Part shown: positions 28,855-38,239 of the stretch, piece after piece | How the letters are laid out: each line of letters begins with the position of its first letter | Position numbering within the stretch: position 1 is the stretch's first letter | Source: Thalassoroseus pseudoceratinae | GTDB lineage: Bacteria; Planctomycetota; Planctomycetia; Planctomycetales; Planctomycetaceae | NCBI RefSeq assembly: GCF_011634775.1 | Contig: NZ_JAALXT010000004.1 | Coordinates: forward strand, 372,001 to 436,000 | Length of the DNA stretch: 64,000 nt | Reading direction: 5' to 3' | Notes under the pieces: generated by a model | What the model was told of the DNA's origin: nothing | Database searches by the model: none | The model's input: only the letters and a program-made list of their open reading frames with translations | Made by a program: the position numbers and the translations under genes

Positions 28855-29084
28855 GAGTCATTCTCGTTGTCAAGTGAAGGTGGGTCTACAATCGCTCGAA
28901 ACTTAGGGAAACCGAGCGAACACGTCAAGCCGCCTCAGAAATTCAGGGCATTGTCGAAAACTTGACCGGTGACACCACGGCTGAATCGGCGTTTCTTCGT
29001 GGGATTTGTCCATGACTGGCCCACAGCGAAATTGAAATCGGTACAATATGTTGTGCGGGTGCAATTCCAAGGAGATTTTCGACC

Positions 29085-31412
29085 ATGACCCCCTACCGAT
29101 TGACCTTGATCATCACGGCGTGCGTGTGCGGGATCGATCCGAACGCAACCACATTCGCCCAAAGCGAATTCATACTTCGGGTTCCCGGTCAGAATGGATT
29201 GACCTCGACCGCTGTGGTTGACGAGTCCCAAATTGTGATTCGTGACTCTCAAGGGCAACGCTTTGTCTACACACGGGATCGCCGAATGGATACTCGTAAT
29301 GGCGAATATCTCGGCTATTACTCCCGCGGAACGCGACAAGCGTTGCGTTGGCCGGTCGATTCTCGCGGATCAATGTTGATCGGCGATCCGGCTGGCAACT
29401 GGCGACGAAGTCAGCAGCAAATTCAACCGGCCGGTCGTCGAGCGGGTCCTCGTGGAAATCGACAACCTGCCCCCCGGCAATCCATGACCAACAATCCGCC
29501 GGGATTGGATCAATTCTACGATCCGCGACAAATCGACCTGCGGGGATTGGGGTCACGCCCATCGAATTCGCAGTTCCCACAGCGAGTTGAAGCACGACGC
29601 CCCATCGTCGATCCACGTGATCGACAAACCGGACGACTTCCGGAATCGAAATCCGCTTTGCGTCGCTCGCTAGCGGAAGTGGCGTTTCTGCCGCGTCAAC
29701 GAGATACGCTCGATGTCGGCTACATCGACGACCGAGGCCAATACCAACTTTATCGCGGTTGGAAAGACAAATGGAACCAAGTTTCCGTGCCCACGCGAGA
29801 GCGTCTCGTGCCCGGTGCACCGCTGGCCATGTCCACTTGGAACAACGACCAATCACGAGCCTACACCGTTGCAACCGATGGACGACTCATTGGACTCGAT
29901 GACAGAGGGCAAATCGAACCGCTGACGAAAGCGAATGTGTTTGAACCGGGAAGCCATTTGTTGGCTCATCAGAGCGGTGCGAACATCAACGGGTTCAGTG
30001 TCGATCGAAAAGGCCGACTCTGGCAATTGGATTTCGACAACGTGCAGCAACACCGGCTGATCGATCCTCAACCGAACCGTTTTGATCCCGGCGTCCCATT
30101 GGCATACGTGAACGACGGACTCGGTGGTCAGCCGGAACTCTTTGGAGTCGACCGCAATGGTTCGCTTGTCAGTTATGCCCAATCGGGAAATCGGTGGTCC
30201 GGGCCGAATGTGGTCGGCAATGGATTCCCTCCCGGCGCACCGCTGACGGCGATGGCGTACACAGACGGCGGGAACCGCACGGTCACGTATGCCGCCGCTG
30301 TCGACACCGTCGGCCGAATGCAACTTCTCAGCCGACAAGGCCGCCGATGGAATGCCCGACCAATCGTGCAAAGCGGATTAGCTCCGAATGCCCCTGTTTC
30401 TTTAGTCAACACGCCGAACGGTTTGATGCTTTCCAGCGTGGACGGTCGCGGTGAATGGCGGAATTGGGTGCAAGGTGCGAACGGCTGGACGGCTCAGCAG
30501 GTTGCCTCCGGGTTCGCAGTCGCTGCACCGATTGCAGTCGATCCACTTTCAATGACCGGGTTTGGAATCGACGCTACTGGTCGTCTGCTTGCAAACACTT
30601 ACGGACCACAGGGTTGGAACTCTTACCTTCTGCTGCCAGGATTGGATTACACACCCCGAATTCATACCCGTCAGTTGGTGGCAGCCGCTCCATTGCCGCC
30701 AGCGCGAGTCAACTTTGTGAACTCGGGTGAAGAAGAAATGATCATGCAGTTGGCCGACTTGTTCGCCCCCGGTCCGCCGTCGCGTCACAAAATTCCGCCA
30801 CGTGGGAGCATTCCGATCGACATTCCTCGCGACTCCGGCGGCGTGCTGCGGGAAGTTTACTCGGTGCCCACGCCAGCGGGTTGGGTCGAAGAAGTCAACG
30901 AGTTTTCGCTCGCACCGCAACAACGGTTTACCGTGGTCGCCTGGGCGAATCGCACGACCTATTCCTACATCGATCCCAAAGGCGTCAGCGTGCTGCCCGA
31001 CTTCGACTTGAAAACGGCAGTCAGTCTGGGCGTGTTCGATCTACCACCGGGCGAGTTTCTCCGCGATGGTGAAACGATCGATGTCTTGCAAGTCGCACTT
31101 GCTCAACGCAATCCCGGAGCGGCTCAGTTCTTCGAGTATCCGCAGGAACAACCGGAATTTATCCCGCGTGAAGCCCCGTCCGATGCGTTGCCGCCATCAC
31201 TGCGACGACAATTCGAATTGCCGCGAGAGACGCCCCTGCGACCGTTACCGGAACAGCCCCGTTCCGAAACCCGCATGACGTCACCACCGCTGCCAACCCC
31301 ATTGGCCCCAGAAACCGAGGTCCCACAACGCAAAAGCCCGCAACCGGTTCCAGAACGAAACGAAAACGATCCGAACGATGGCCCACAACTCGTGCCACCG
31401 TTACCCAACTGA
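29085..31412 (+). CDS. Secreted propeller-like protein with Pro-rich C-terminus, unknown function
   Basis: 775 residues. AAGGAG ten bases upstream of ATG 29085. Weak signal peptide (residues 1-26, ending near TTFAQS). Residues about 185-540 contain five to six imperfect units of about 50 residues, each with APLA-type turns and V(D/A).xGRL...W patterns (for example VPTRERLVPGAPLAMSTW, GFPPGAPLTAMAY, SGLAPNAPVSLV), resembling tectonin/PLL-type lectin propellers. A following domain with GEFLRDGETIDVLQVAL and a long Pro/Glu/Arg tail (about 690-775) ends the protein. No known catalytic motif. I infer an exported carbohydrate- or wall-binding role with low certainty. Confidence 0.75.
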   Translation: MTPYRLTLIITACVCGIDPNATTFAQSEFILRVPGQNGLTSTAVVDESQIVIRDSQGQRFVYTRDRRMDTRNGEYLGYYSRGTRQALRWPVDSRGSMLIGDPAGNWRRSQQQIQPAGRRAGPRGNRQPAPRQSMTNNPPGLDQFYDPRQIDLRGLGSRPSNSQFPQRVEARRPIVDPRDRQTGRLPESKSALRRSLAEVAFLPRQRDTLDVGYIDDRGQYQLYRGWKDKWNQVSVPTRERLVPGAPLAMSTWNNDQSRAYTVATDGRLIGLDDRGQIEPLTKANVFEPGSHLLAHQSGANINGFSVDRKGRLWQLDFDNVQQHRLIDPQPNRFDPGVPLAYVNDGLGGQPELFGVDRNGSLVSYAQSGNRWSGPNVVGNGFPPGAPLTAMAYTDGGNRTVTYAAAVDTVGRMQLLSRQGRRWNARPIVQSGLAPNAPVSLVNTPNGLMLSSVDGRGEWRNWVQGANGWTAQQVASGFAVAAPIAVDPLSMTGFGIDATGRLLANTYGPQGWNSYLLLPGLDYTPRIHTRQLVAAAPLPPARVNFVNSGEEEMIMQLADLFAPGPPSRHKIPPRGSIPIDIPRDSGGVLREVYSVPTPAGWVEEVNEFSLAPQQRFTVVAWANRTTYSYIDPKGVSVLPDFDLKTAVSLGVFDLPPGEFLRDGETIDVLQVALAQRNPGAAQFFEYPQEQPEFIPREAPSDALPPSLRRQFELPRETPLRPLPEQPRSETRMTSPPLPTPLAPETEVPQRKSPQPVPERNENDPNDGPQLVPPLPN

Positions 31413-31519
31413 TTGTGATTCGGTGCTCATCGGTGTTCGCCCCGCTTCGATTCACAGATCGAAGCGGCTATACTTCTCGAATCAAATTGTCCGGTCCACA
31501 GCAGTAGGCAAACGCAACC

Positions 31520-32509
31520 ATGAGCAAGATTCGATGGGGCATCCTCAGCACCGCGAAAATCGGTACGGTCAAAGTCATCCCGGCAATGCAAAAAGGACAG
31601 CTTTGCGAGATTGCTGCGATCGCTTCGCGAGGCGTTGACCGGGCCCAAGCCGCCGCCGATGAACTTGGGATTCCCAAAGCTTACGGCAGCTACGAGGAAC
31701 TGCTCGCCGATCCGGACATCGACGCCGTCTACAACCCGCTGCCGAACCATCTGCACGTGTCGTGGTCGATCAAAGCACTCGAAGCCGGTAAACATGTTCT
31801 TTGCGAAAAGCCAATCGGGTTGACCTCGGCCGAAGGTCAGGAGTTGGTCTCAGCGGGGAAGGCTCATCCAGAATTGAAGTTGATGGAAGCCTTCATGTAC
31901 CGCCATCATCCCCAATGGCAGAAGGCGAAGGAACTGGCAACGAACGGATCCATCGGCCAACTGCGAACCGTGCAGACCGCTTTTTCCTACTTCAACGACA
32001 ACCCCGACGACATCCGCAACCAAGCCGACGCGGGCGGCGGCGGGCTAATGGACATCGGCTGCTATCCGATCTCGCTCTCACGGTTTATCTTCGACGACGA
32101 ACCCGAACGCGTCATCGGCGAAGTCGAATTCGACCCGAAATTCCACACTGACCGGCTCGCGTCTGCGATTCTGAAATTCCACAACGGAACAGCGACATTC
32201 ACCTGTTCAACCCAACTCGTTCCGTATCAGCGAGTCAACATCTTCGGCACCGAAGGCCGCGTGGAAATCGAAATCCCCTTTAATGCACCGCCCGACAAAC
32301 CCTGCAAAATCTGGCATCAACGCGGCAGCGAGATCGAAGAAATCACCTTCGATGTCTGTGATCAATACACCATCCAAGGCGATCTGTTCTCGAAAGCTAT
32401 CCTCGAAAACACGCCCGTCCCGACGCCCATCAAAGACGCCGTCGCCAACATGCGCGTGATCGAGGCCATCCTAGCAAGTGCCCGTGATTCCCAATGGATC
32501 GTGCTGTAG
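31520..32509 (+). CDS. Gfo/Idh/MocA family NAD(P)-dependent oxidoreductase
   Basis: 329 residues. Rossmann N-terminus IRWGILSTAKIGTVKVIPAM, catalytic stretch VLCEKPIGLTSAEGQ (the EKP motif), MEAFMYRHHPQW and GGGLMDIGCYPISLSRF (family His/Tyr region). Such enzymes oxidise or reduce sugars, cyclitols or xylose-like substrates; the MEAFMYR...DIGCY pattern is close to D-xylose/glucose-fructose-type dehydrogenases, but substrate is not established. No signal peptide. Palindromic repeat begins five bases after the stop. Confidence 0.92.
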   Translation: MSKIRWGILSTAKIGTVKVIPAMQKGQLCEIAAIASRGVDRAQAAADELGIPKAYGSYEELLADPDIDAVYNPLPNHLHVSWSIKALEAGKHVLCEKPIGLTSAEGQELVSAGKAHPELKLMEAFMYRHHPQWQKAKELATNGSIGQLRTVQTAFSYFNDNPDDIRNQADAGGGGLMDIGCYPISLSRFIFDDEPERVIGEVEFDPKFHTDRLASAILKFHNGTATFTCSTQLVPYQRVNIFGTEGRVEIEIPFNAPPDKPCKIWHQRGSEIEEITFDVCDQYTIQGDLFSKAILENTPVPTPIKDAVANMRVIEAILASARDSQWIVL

Positions 32510-32513
32510 ATCA

Positions 32514-32574
32514 GTAGGCTGGGTCGTGACCCAGCATTCCACTCGAATTTGTGCTGGGTCATGACCCAGCCTAC
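32514..32574. repeat. Composite palindrome, family A, intact copy
   Basis: Two units, GTAGGCTGGGTCGTGACCC... (32514-32536) and TGCTGGGTCATGACCCAGC... (32552-32574), each palindromic and also inverted relative to each other across a 15-bp spacer, so the whole can fold as one cruciform. It fills the space between convergent genes and its last bases contain the stop codon of the minus-strand gene at 32571. Confidence 0.85.
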
Positions 32575-33098
32575 ACAAATTCTGTGTCGTCAGAATCCGC
32601 GAAATCGATGATGCCCATCGTCGTGAATGACGACTCATCGACGGTCGGCGGCGCGAATGCTACACAATGTCGGAGTTCGACGTGCGTGGCGATTTCATCG
32701 TCGGACCGGCAAAAATAAACTCGCTGATCACACTCTTCGCAATATCGCACATCACTTGTTTCGGTCGGTTCCAAAGACTCCCAACGATTGGGGCAGCGAA
32801 AACGAAAAACAGGCTCGCAGTTGACGACTTTTGCTGATCGTGCCCGATAGTGAAACTCAACGGCTTCTTCGACCAACGCTCTTTCGGCAGTATCGATGTT
32901 CAACCGATAGCCAGGAAAGAGAAACTCAAGATGGGCGATCTGGCTGAGCAGCTGGCGAGTCTGAGGAAGAATCAGTTGCAGCGAATCGGAAGTCGCTGCA
33001 ACTAGTAGGGCAGGGAATTCGAATGCAATTGAACTAGGAACGACATCCAACGCTTCATACGAAACTTCAATCTCTTCCAGCGAAGTCAGATGAGCCAT
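32571..33098 (-). CDS. Small cysteine-rich (zinc-knuckle-like) hypothetical protein
   Basis: 175 residues, family not named by me. The N-terminal half is helical (SLEEIEVSYEALDVVPSSIAFEFPALL). Around residues 105-150 lies FRCPNRWESLEPTETSDVRYCEECDQRVYFCRS with Cys at four to five positions (C-P-x-x-W, CxxC, C) and a later HCVAF; the C-P-..-W..L..T...-R-C..C...V..C spacing recurs in several bacterial proteins of unknown role and suggests a zinc site. AGGAACGACGAA precedes the ATG at 33098. The TAG stop is inside the palindromic repeat. Upstream of it in position, but transcribed from the same strand as sucD, with 24 bp between them, so it may belong to the sucCD operon. Confidence 0.75.
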   Translation of the reverse strand: MAHLTSLEEIEVSYEALDVVPSSIAFEFPALLVAATSDSLQLILPQTRQLLSQIAHLEFLFPGYRLNIDTAERALVEEAVEFHYRARSAKVVNCEPVFRFRCPNRWESLEPTETSDVRYCEECDQRVYFCRSDDEIATHVELRHCVAFAPPTVDESSFTTMGIIDFADSDDTEFV

Positions 33099-33122
33099 TT
33101 CGTCGTTCCTAGTTGAAGAAAA

Positions 33123-34025
33123 CTAACTGGCGGCCACTCCCATCGCCTTCTGCACGGCGGCTCCCATGTCGGCGGGGCTGCGGGCGACGGAAACGCCGGC
33201 TTTTTCGAGGGCGGCGATTTTTTCTTCCGCGGTGCCGGCTCCGCCGGAGATGATGGCTCCCGCGTGGCCCATCCGTTTTCCAGGAGGAGCCGTCTGACCG
33301 GCGATGAAGGCGGCGACTGGTTTCGTCACGTGAGCGTCGATGTACTCCGCTGCGAGAATCTCCGCGTTTCCGCCGATCTCACCAATGATCAACATCGCTT
33401 CGGTGCCGGGATCGTTCTCGAACATTTCGAGCAGTTCGATGTAACTCGTGCCGATGATCGGATCACCACCGATACCGACTGCGGTGCTCTGGCCGAGCCC
33501 AACGTTGCCGAGCTGCCAAGTCGCTTCGTAGGTGAGCGTGCCGCTCTTACTGATCAAACCGATGCTGCCCGGTTTGTGGATGTATCCCGGCATGATACCG
33601 AGTTTGGCAATGCCAGGCGTGATCACACCGGGGCAGTTGGGGCCGATGAGTCGGGCTCCGCTGCCTTTGATGCAATCTTGCACCTTGAGCATGTCCATGA
33701 CTGGGATGCCTTCGGTGATGGCAACGATGAGTTCAATGCCTTCATCGGCGGCGGAGATGATCGCGTCGGCGGCGAATGGTGGTGGCACGAAAATCAGCGA
33801 AGCATTTGCTCCGGTTTCTTTGACGGCGTCGGCCACGGAATCGAAGACTGGAAAGCCATCCACATCGGTTCCGCCTTTGCCCGGCGTAACGCCGCCCACG
33901 ATGACATCGTCACCCGGGCGGACTTCCGCGGCGTATTCCCGACACTTCTGGCTATGAAACAATCCCGCCTTACCGGTAATGCCTTGGGTAATCACACGGG
34001 TGTTTTTATCAACTAAGATGCTCAT
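33123..34025 (-). CDS. sucD: Succinate-CoA ligase, ADP/GDP-forming, alpha subunit
   Basis: 300 residues. CoA-binding N-terminal Rossmann domain ([30 protein letters not shown]) and the phosphohistidine region [26 protein letters not shown]; the active His is in MGHAGAI. Interconverts succinyl-CoA and succinate in the TCA cycle with substrate-level phosphorylation. It follows sucC after 63 bp on the same strand and precedes the Cys-rich gene by 24 bp. Confidence 0.97.
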   Translation of the reverse strand: MSILVDKNTRVITQGITGKAGLFHSQKCREYAAEVRPGDDVIVGGVTPGKGGTDVDGFPVFDSVADAVKETGANASLIFVPPPFAADAIISAADEGIELIVAITEGIPVMDMLKVQDCIKGSGARLIGPNCPGVITPGIAKLGIMPGYIHKPGSIGLISKSGTLTYEATWQLGNVGLGQSTAVGIGGDPIIGTSYIELLEMFENDPGTEAMLIIGEIGGNAEILAAEYIDAHVTKPVAAFIAGQTAPPGKRMGHAGAIISGGAGTAEEKIAALEKAGVSVARSPADMGAAVQKAMGVAAS

Positions 34026-34088
34026 TGCTTTGAAGATTCAAAATGTGAATTCGAGGAGTAAAAAAACCGCAACCGCCAACCATTCGAC

Positions 34089-35279
34089 TTACGCGTTCAA
34101 CGTCGCGACGACTTTCTGAGCCGCGTCGGTGAGGTCGGTGGCGGTGGTAATTTGTTTGCCGCTTTCGCTGAGCATCTTGCGGGCGAGTTCGACGTTCGTG
34201 CCTTCGAGGCGAACCACCAACGGCAGCGTGATGCCGATCTTGTCATAAGCGGTGAGCAGGGCTTCCACGATCGTGTCACACTTCATGATGCCGCCGAAGA
34301 TGTTGACCAGAATCGCTTTGACGTTGTCGTCGGCGAGAATGATCCGGAAGGCTTCGGTGACTTGATCGACGTTCGCTCCGCCGCCGACGTCCAAGAAGTT
34401 GGCCGGTTCGCCGCCATGGAGTTTGATCAGGTCCATCGTGCTCATGGCGAGTCCCGCACCGTTCACGAGACAGCCGATGTTGCCATCGAGTTTCACGTAA
34501 CTCAAACCGGCTTCGGCGGCTTGGACTTCAGTCGGTTCTTCTTCAGTCAAGTCACGGAGTTCTTCGACGAAGCTTTTGTGACGGAACAAGGCGTTTTCGT
34601 CGAAGGACACTTTCGCATCGAGCGCGACGAGCTTCTGATCTTTCGTGACCACAAGCGGGTTGACTTCCGCCATGCTGCAATCGCTGTCAATGAAGAACTG
34701 GCAGAACTTCGTGAGGAAGTTCTCGGCACTGCGGACGGCGGTGTTCGACAGTCCCAAGGCGTAGGCCAATCGGCGAGCTTGATACGGTTGCAAACCGTAG
34801 GCGGTGCCGAATGGTTCTTTGATGATTTTTTCGGGCGTGTTGTGGGCGACTTCTTCGATCTCCATGCCGCCCTCGGTCGACATCATCACCACGGGCGAGC
34901 CGTGTTCACGATCGACGACGATCCCGAGATACAATTCATTCTCGATCGGCAGGCCTTCTTCGACGAACAGTGTATTGACCTGCTTGCCTTCGTCGCCGGT
35001 TTGAATCGTGACGAGTGTGTTGCCCAGCATTCTTGCGGCATTTTCCTTCGCTTCGTCGGCAGAGCGAACCAGCACGACACCGGCTTGCTCGGGCTCTTCC
35101 TTGAAGCGACCTTTCCCGCGACCGCCGGCGTGAATCTGGCTTTTCACCACGGCCAATTCACCGCCTAATTCGGTAAAAGCAGCGGCGGCTTCCTCAGCGG
35201 ATTTGGCCACGATGCCACGCGGCACGGGCACCCCGGCTTCCCGGAGAAGTTGTTTGGCTTGATACTCGTGAATCTTCAT
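34089..35279 (-). CDS. sucC: Succinate-CoA ligase, beta subunit
   Basis: 396 residues, full length. ATP-grasp N-terminal half begins [22 protein letters not shown] and contains [17 protein letters not shown]-terminal ligase half contains [37 protein letters not shown] and [13 protein letters not shown]. Pairs with SucD. First gene of the sucC-sucD unit; divergent from fucU, with 183 bp shared upstream region. Confidence 0.97.
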   Translation of the reverse strand: MKIHEYQAKQLLREAGVPVPRGIVAKSAEEAAAAFTELGGELAVVKSQIHAGGRGKGRFKEEPEQAGVVLVRSADEAKENAARMLGNTLVTIQTGDEGKQVNTLFVEEGLPIENELYLGIVVDREHGSPVVMMSTEGGMEIEEVAHNTPEKIIKEPFGTAYGLQPYQARRLAYALGLSNTAVRSAENFLTKFCQFFIDSDCSMAEVNPLVVTKDQKLVALDAKVSFDENALFRHKSFVEELRDLTEEEPTEVQAAEAGLSYVKLDGNIGCLVNGAGLAMSTMDLIKLHGGEPANFLDVGGGANVDQVTEAFRIILADDNVKAILVNIFGGIMKCDTIVEALLTAYDKIGITLPLVVRLEGTNVELARKMLSESGKQITTATDLTDAAQKVVATLNA

Positions 35280-35462
35280 GGAATCGATAAATTTCAGAGG
35301 TATGTGAGCGATGCAGTTGTGGCAGGTGTTCGATTGCGATGTCCTCGATTGCTCTCGAACCGAACCGCCGTATCATAGCCGTCTTGGAGCAGGGAATCCA
35401 CTTGCTCCGATGGGTTTTCGATCGACTCCCGAAACTCGCCGTATCTTTTCAACGAGGCCGTC

Positions 35463-35891
35463 ATGCTCAACGGAATCCCGCCGATAATCTCCCCGGAACT
35501 GATGTACGCCCTAATGAAGATGGGGCACGGCGATGAAATCGTGCTCGCCGACGGCAATTTCCCCGCCGATTCGCACGCTCAACGTGTGATCCGAGCCGAC
35601 GGACACGGCGTGCCGGAATTGCTCGAAGCGATCCTGCAATTTCTGCCGCTGGATGATTTCGTCGACTCCCCCGCCGCAGTCATGCAACCGGTCGACACCA
35701 CCGCCGAGACGCCACCAATTTGGACAGAGTTCGAACACCACATCAATTCGACCGCCGAACGCCGGATCGAATTGGAATGCGTCGAACGCTTCGCCTTCTA
35801 CGAACGCGCAAAAGCTGCCTACGCGATCGTTGCCACTGGAGAAACGGCGATTTATGCGAATCTGATTTTAAAGAAGGGTGTCGTTTCGTAG
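35463..35891 (+). CDS. fucU: RbsD/FucU family sugar mutarotase
   Basis: 142 residues. MLNGIPPIISPELMYALMKMGHGDEIVLADGNFPA matches the fucose-mutarotase family (active His in GHGDEI), and C-terminal YAIVATGETAIYANLILKKG has the conserved Tyr. Interconverts alpha and beta anomers of fucose or a related sugar. GAGG five bases upstream of ATG. The TAG stop codon lies inside a GTAGGCTGGG repeat element. No other fucose genes are adjacent. Confidence 0.9.
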   Translation: MLNGIPPIISPELMYALMKMGHGDEIVLADGNFPADSHAQRVIRADGHGVPELLEAILQFLPLDDFVDSPAAVMQPVDTTAETPPIWTEFEHHINSTAERRIELECVERFAFYERAKAAYAIVATGETAIYANLILKKGVVS

Positions 35892-35912
35892 GCTGGGACG
35901 AGTCGCCACCTA
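35888..35912. repeat. Partial family A repeat at fucU stop
   Basis: GTAGGCTGGGACGAGTCGCC then CACCTAC: half of the family A element, with the shared TTTCGTAGGCTGGG block also found at 39492. It provides the fucU stop codon. Confidence 0.6.
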
Positions 35913-35935
35913 CACGGCTTCCCATTCGACAGCGA

Positions 35936-35990
35936 CGGTGGACGAACTTTGTCGACGCAGCACATGCTCACGCAAAGCCACGAGCATGCC
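35936..35990. repeat. Family B repeat with hairpin
   Basis: Begins GGTGGACGAACTTTGTCGACG, then contains the hairpin CATGCTCACG...CGAGCATG (one mismatch). Same order as the copy at 38367 (ACTTCGTCAATGC... CATGCTCACGCAAAACCGTGAGCATG). Just downstream of map, so it may act as its terminator. Confidence 0.6.
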
Positions 35991-36003
35991 CCCCGGCGAA
36001 TTG

Positions 36004-36762
36004 TTAGCCGCCGGAAGCAGAAAGCGTCGCAACAATGGGCGCTCCATTGGTGATAATGATCGTGTGCTCATATTGAGCCGACAAATTCGATCTGTGACCA
36101 ATCAATGCCCAACCGTCCTCGCCCTCACCAACATGAGTGCTTCTAGTTGATAAAAAAGGCTCAATGGCAACGACCTGACCTGCGTGCAATTTCCGAGAGT
36201 CATTGTGATCGTAATAGCCAATTATGCCTGCGGGCTCTTCATGTAAGGACCGCCCGATACCGTGACCTGCCAGATTGCGAATGACCTTGAATCGATGTGC
36301 TTTTGCGACAGACTGAATGGCTTTTCCAATCCGATTGATCTTCGCTCCAGCGCGTGCCTCAGAAACTGCACTTTTCAGGGCGACCCGTGTTGCATGACAT
36401 AGTCGTGCTCTTAATGGTGCGATCGGTGGCACGACTGTTGTGCCACCCGTATCGGCAAAATATCCATTCAAGCTCGCCGACACATCAACATTAACAATAT
36501 CGCCTGCACAGATCACTTTCGAACCAGGAACCCCGTGTGCAGCTTGCTCATTGACACTAATGCAAGTTGAGCCAGGGAAATCATATGTGACCTTGGGTGC
36601 TGACAGTGCTCCCGCTTCATCAAGCAAGCGTCCGCCTAGGTCATCCAACTCTTGCGTAGTCATCCCTGGTTCGACCGCTGCAAGCATCGCATCTCGTACC
36701 GTCGCAACAACACGACCTGCGGCCATAATGCCGTCAACATCAGCTTGGCTTTCTATTGTCAT
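36004..36762 (-). CDS. map: Methionine aminopeptidase, type I
   Basis: 252 residues. Removes N-terminal methionine from nascent proteins. Metal ligands recognisable: Asp in NVDVSASLNGYFADT (two Asp), His in GHGIGRSLHEEPAG, Glu in VAIEPFLST and Glu near the C-terminus in YEHTIIIT; HGVPGSKVICAGDIVNVD is the substrate-pocket region. GAGAAGG precedes ATG 36762. Length and lack of an N-terminal zinc-finger fit the plain bacterial type I. Usually sits in the ribosomal or secY cluster in other phyla; here it is solitary. Confidence 0.95.
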   Translation of the reverse strand: MTIESQADVDGIMAAGRVVATVRDAMLAAVEPGMTTQELDDLGGRLLDEAGALSAPKVTYDFPGSTCISVNEQAAHGVPGSKVICAGDIVNVDVSASLNGYFADTGGTTVVPPIAPLRARLCHATRVALKSAVSEARAGAKINRIGKAIQSVAKAHRFKVIRNLAGHGIGRSLHEEPAGIIGYYDHNDSRKLHAGQVVAIEPFLSTRSTHVGEGEDGWALIGHRSNLSAQYEHTIIITNGAPIVATLSASGG

Positions 36763-36882
36763 TTACCTTCTCGTTCAGTTAATGAGCGGCGACCGACCAA
36801 AAACACCGAGTTGCCGCCAGCGACGTTGATTTCAGATTCGGACCGGACGGCAACTCCGGTGCACTGCATTTTTGCACACACT

Positions 36883-37434
36883 TCAGGTTGACGCCTTGGA
36901 AGCGAGTGCTCCGTGTTGCCGCAGTACATTCGCGACAGCATTGTTTTCGTTGTCGATCGCTTCATCCAATGGTGTTCGCTGCTTATTTGTCCGCCGGTTG
37001 ATGTCGGCGCCATTGGCGATCAGTATTTCAGCCGTTCTTTCATACGCACCCGGATCACCTTTGCCTTGGGTTGACCCACCCATTGCGACCGCGTGGAGGG
37101 CAGTTGTTCCGACAATGGCATCCTGATTGACATCGGCGCCGCGTTTTAACAAGAGTTCAACCGCCTCAGCGCTACCGGCATCCGCGCCCCATGAAAGTGG
37201 TGTCAGCCACCAATCGCTGACCGAATCATTGACGTTCGCCCCGAGGTCGAGCAATCGCCCACAGAGTTCGGTCGCGTTACGGTGTGCGGCCCAGTGAAGA
37301 GGCGTTGCCCCGTGAAGCTGCCCCGATCGTTCCGTACGCGTCTTGGCGAGCGCTGGAAACTCGTTAAGCATATCCAGAGCTTCTTGATGGCGATTCTGAC
37401 GGATCAACTCAATGAACGCCTCGACGTCTTGCAT
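36883..37434 (-). CDS. Ankyrin-repeat protein
   Basis: 183 residues. About four ankyrin units: TPLHWAAHRNATELCGRLLDLGANVN, TPLSWGADAGSAEAVELLLKRGADVN, TALHAVAMGG...AEILIANGADIN, TPLDEAIDNENNAVANVLRQHGA. No other domain and no signal peptide, so a protein-binding module of unknown partner. AGGA before ATG 37434. Confidence 0.9.
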   Translation of the reverse strand: MQDVEAFIELIRQNRHQEALDMLNEFPALAKTRTERSGQLHGATPLHWAAHRNATELCGRLLDLGANVNDSVSDWWLTPLSWGADAGSAEAVELLLKRGADVNQDAIVGTTALHAVAMGGSTQGKGDPGAYERTAEILIANGADINRRTNKQRTPLDEAIDNENNAVANVLRQHGALASKAST

Positions 37435-37635
37435 GATCCTGTCCGATTGAATTCAGAGTTCGCTTCCCGATGTCGGTGCACAACTATGTTCGTATCACAA
37501 ATCTCTCGGATATTATTTCAACGCGAAACAACGGTTCAAGTCATCGTCGAAATCTGGGCCAGTCGAATGCCCTTGATCAAATGACAGAGCAAAACGCGTG
37601 TAGCGTCTGCCATACACTTCGCTTTCGATAACGAC

Positions 37636-37660
37636 GGTAGACGAACTTCGTCAATCCAAG
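37636..37660. repeat. Partial family B repeat
   Basis: GGTAGACGAACTTCGTCAAT matches the 5' part of the copies at 35936 and 38367, but the CATGCTCACG hairpin is missing. It sits downstream of the small gene ending at 37681. Confidence 0.5.
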
Positions 37661-37680
37661 TCTCGACGACGGGACGATCC

Positions 37681-37830
37681 TCATTGCAGGCCACCGGGCA
37701 AGATGATTTTGGCGTACACCGGATTGGCTTTTGGTTGGGTTGCTTTCTTCGGTGTCGGTTCCTCCGCGTTCCCTGCGTCAGGAACGAGAATGAGCGTGCA
37801 GACGATCAAGAACAATAATCGCCGAGTCAC
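37681..37830 (-). CDS. Small secreted hypothetical protein, GTG start
   Basis: 49 residues from the GTG at 37830, which has AGAGGGGG six bases upstream; an upstream frame extension to 37878 overlaps the end of the SMR gene. A hydrophobic signal-like N-terminus (RRLLFLIVCTLILVPDAGNA) suggests export, followed by a Lys/Pro-rich stretch and a short tail ending PGGLQ. Function unknown. It follows the SMR transporter gene after 37 bp, so it may be co-transcribed. Confidence 0.55.
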   Translation of the reverse strand: MTRRLLFLIVCTLILVPDAGNAEEPTPKKATQPKANPVYAKIILPGGLQ

Positions 37831-37867
37831 AGTATCCCCCTCTTTGACCGAATACCTGAGTTCACTC

Positions 37868-38185
37868 TCAGTACGCAATTTTGAGGGTAACGACGCCCGC
37901 GATGATCAAGGCTACGCCGAGATACCGTAGGAAGGAGGATGGATCTCCGTAATGCAGGACCCCGACGGCAAAAGTGCCTGCGGCGCCAATGCCTGTCCAG
38001 ACTGCATAGGCAGTTCCCATGGGGATCTGACGCTGTGCAAGCCAGAGCATAAACCCAGAAACGACCATAAACCCCACGGCTACCGCAATGCCACTCCACC
38101 GAGTTTGTGGCTCCTGAGACATCTTCAAACCAACCGGCCAACCAACCTCAAACAGACCGGCGAGTACCAAATACACCCAGCTCAT
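37868..38185 (-). CDS. sugE: SMR-family efflux transporter, SugE/Gdx-like
   Basis: 105 residues, four transmembrane helices. N-terminal SWVYLVLAGLFEVGWPVGLKMS has the membrane Glu13 and the EVxWxxGLK signature of SugE/Gdx rather than EmrE; TAYAVWTGIGAAGTFAVGV is the family helix-3 signature. Characterised SugE proteins export guanidinium with proton antiport; substrate here is inferred. An inverted repeat lies about 30-55 bp upstream. Dimerisation with itself is expected as no second SMR gene is adjacent. Confidence 0.92.
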   Translation of the reverse strand: MSWVYLVLAGLFEVGWPVGLKMSQEPQTRWSGIAVAVGFMVVSGFMLWLAQRQIPMGTAYAVWTGIGAAGTFAVGVLHYGDPSSFLRYLGVALIIAGVVTLKIAY

Positions 38186-38213
38186 ATCAGTATGCCTCTG
38201 AGGCCTAACTATG

Positions 38214-38239
38214 ATTATCCTTCAAATCGCTTGGATAAT
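38214..38239. promoter_or_regulatory. Inverted repeat upstream of SMR gene
   Basis: ATTATCC (38214-38220) and GGATAAT (38233-38239) are exact 7-bp inverted repeats separated by 12 bp, starting 28 bp before the SMR start. A shorter perfect palindrome GCCTCTGAGGC lies at 38194-38204. This could be a repressor operator; no repressor gene is adjacent. No guanidine-riboswitch structure was recognised. Confidence 0.4.

Noticed and set aside
34152-35168. 338-codon plus-strand ORF opposite sucC
   Set aside because: Antisense of a well-supported gene; codon bias of the shadow frame explains its openness.
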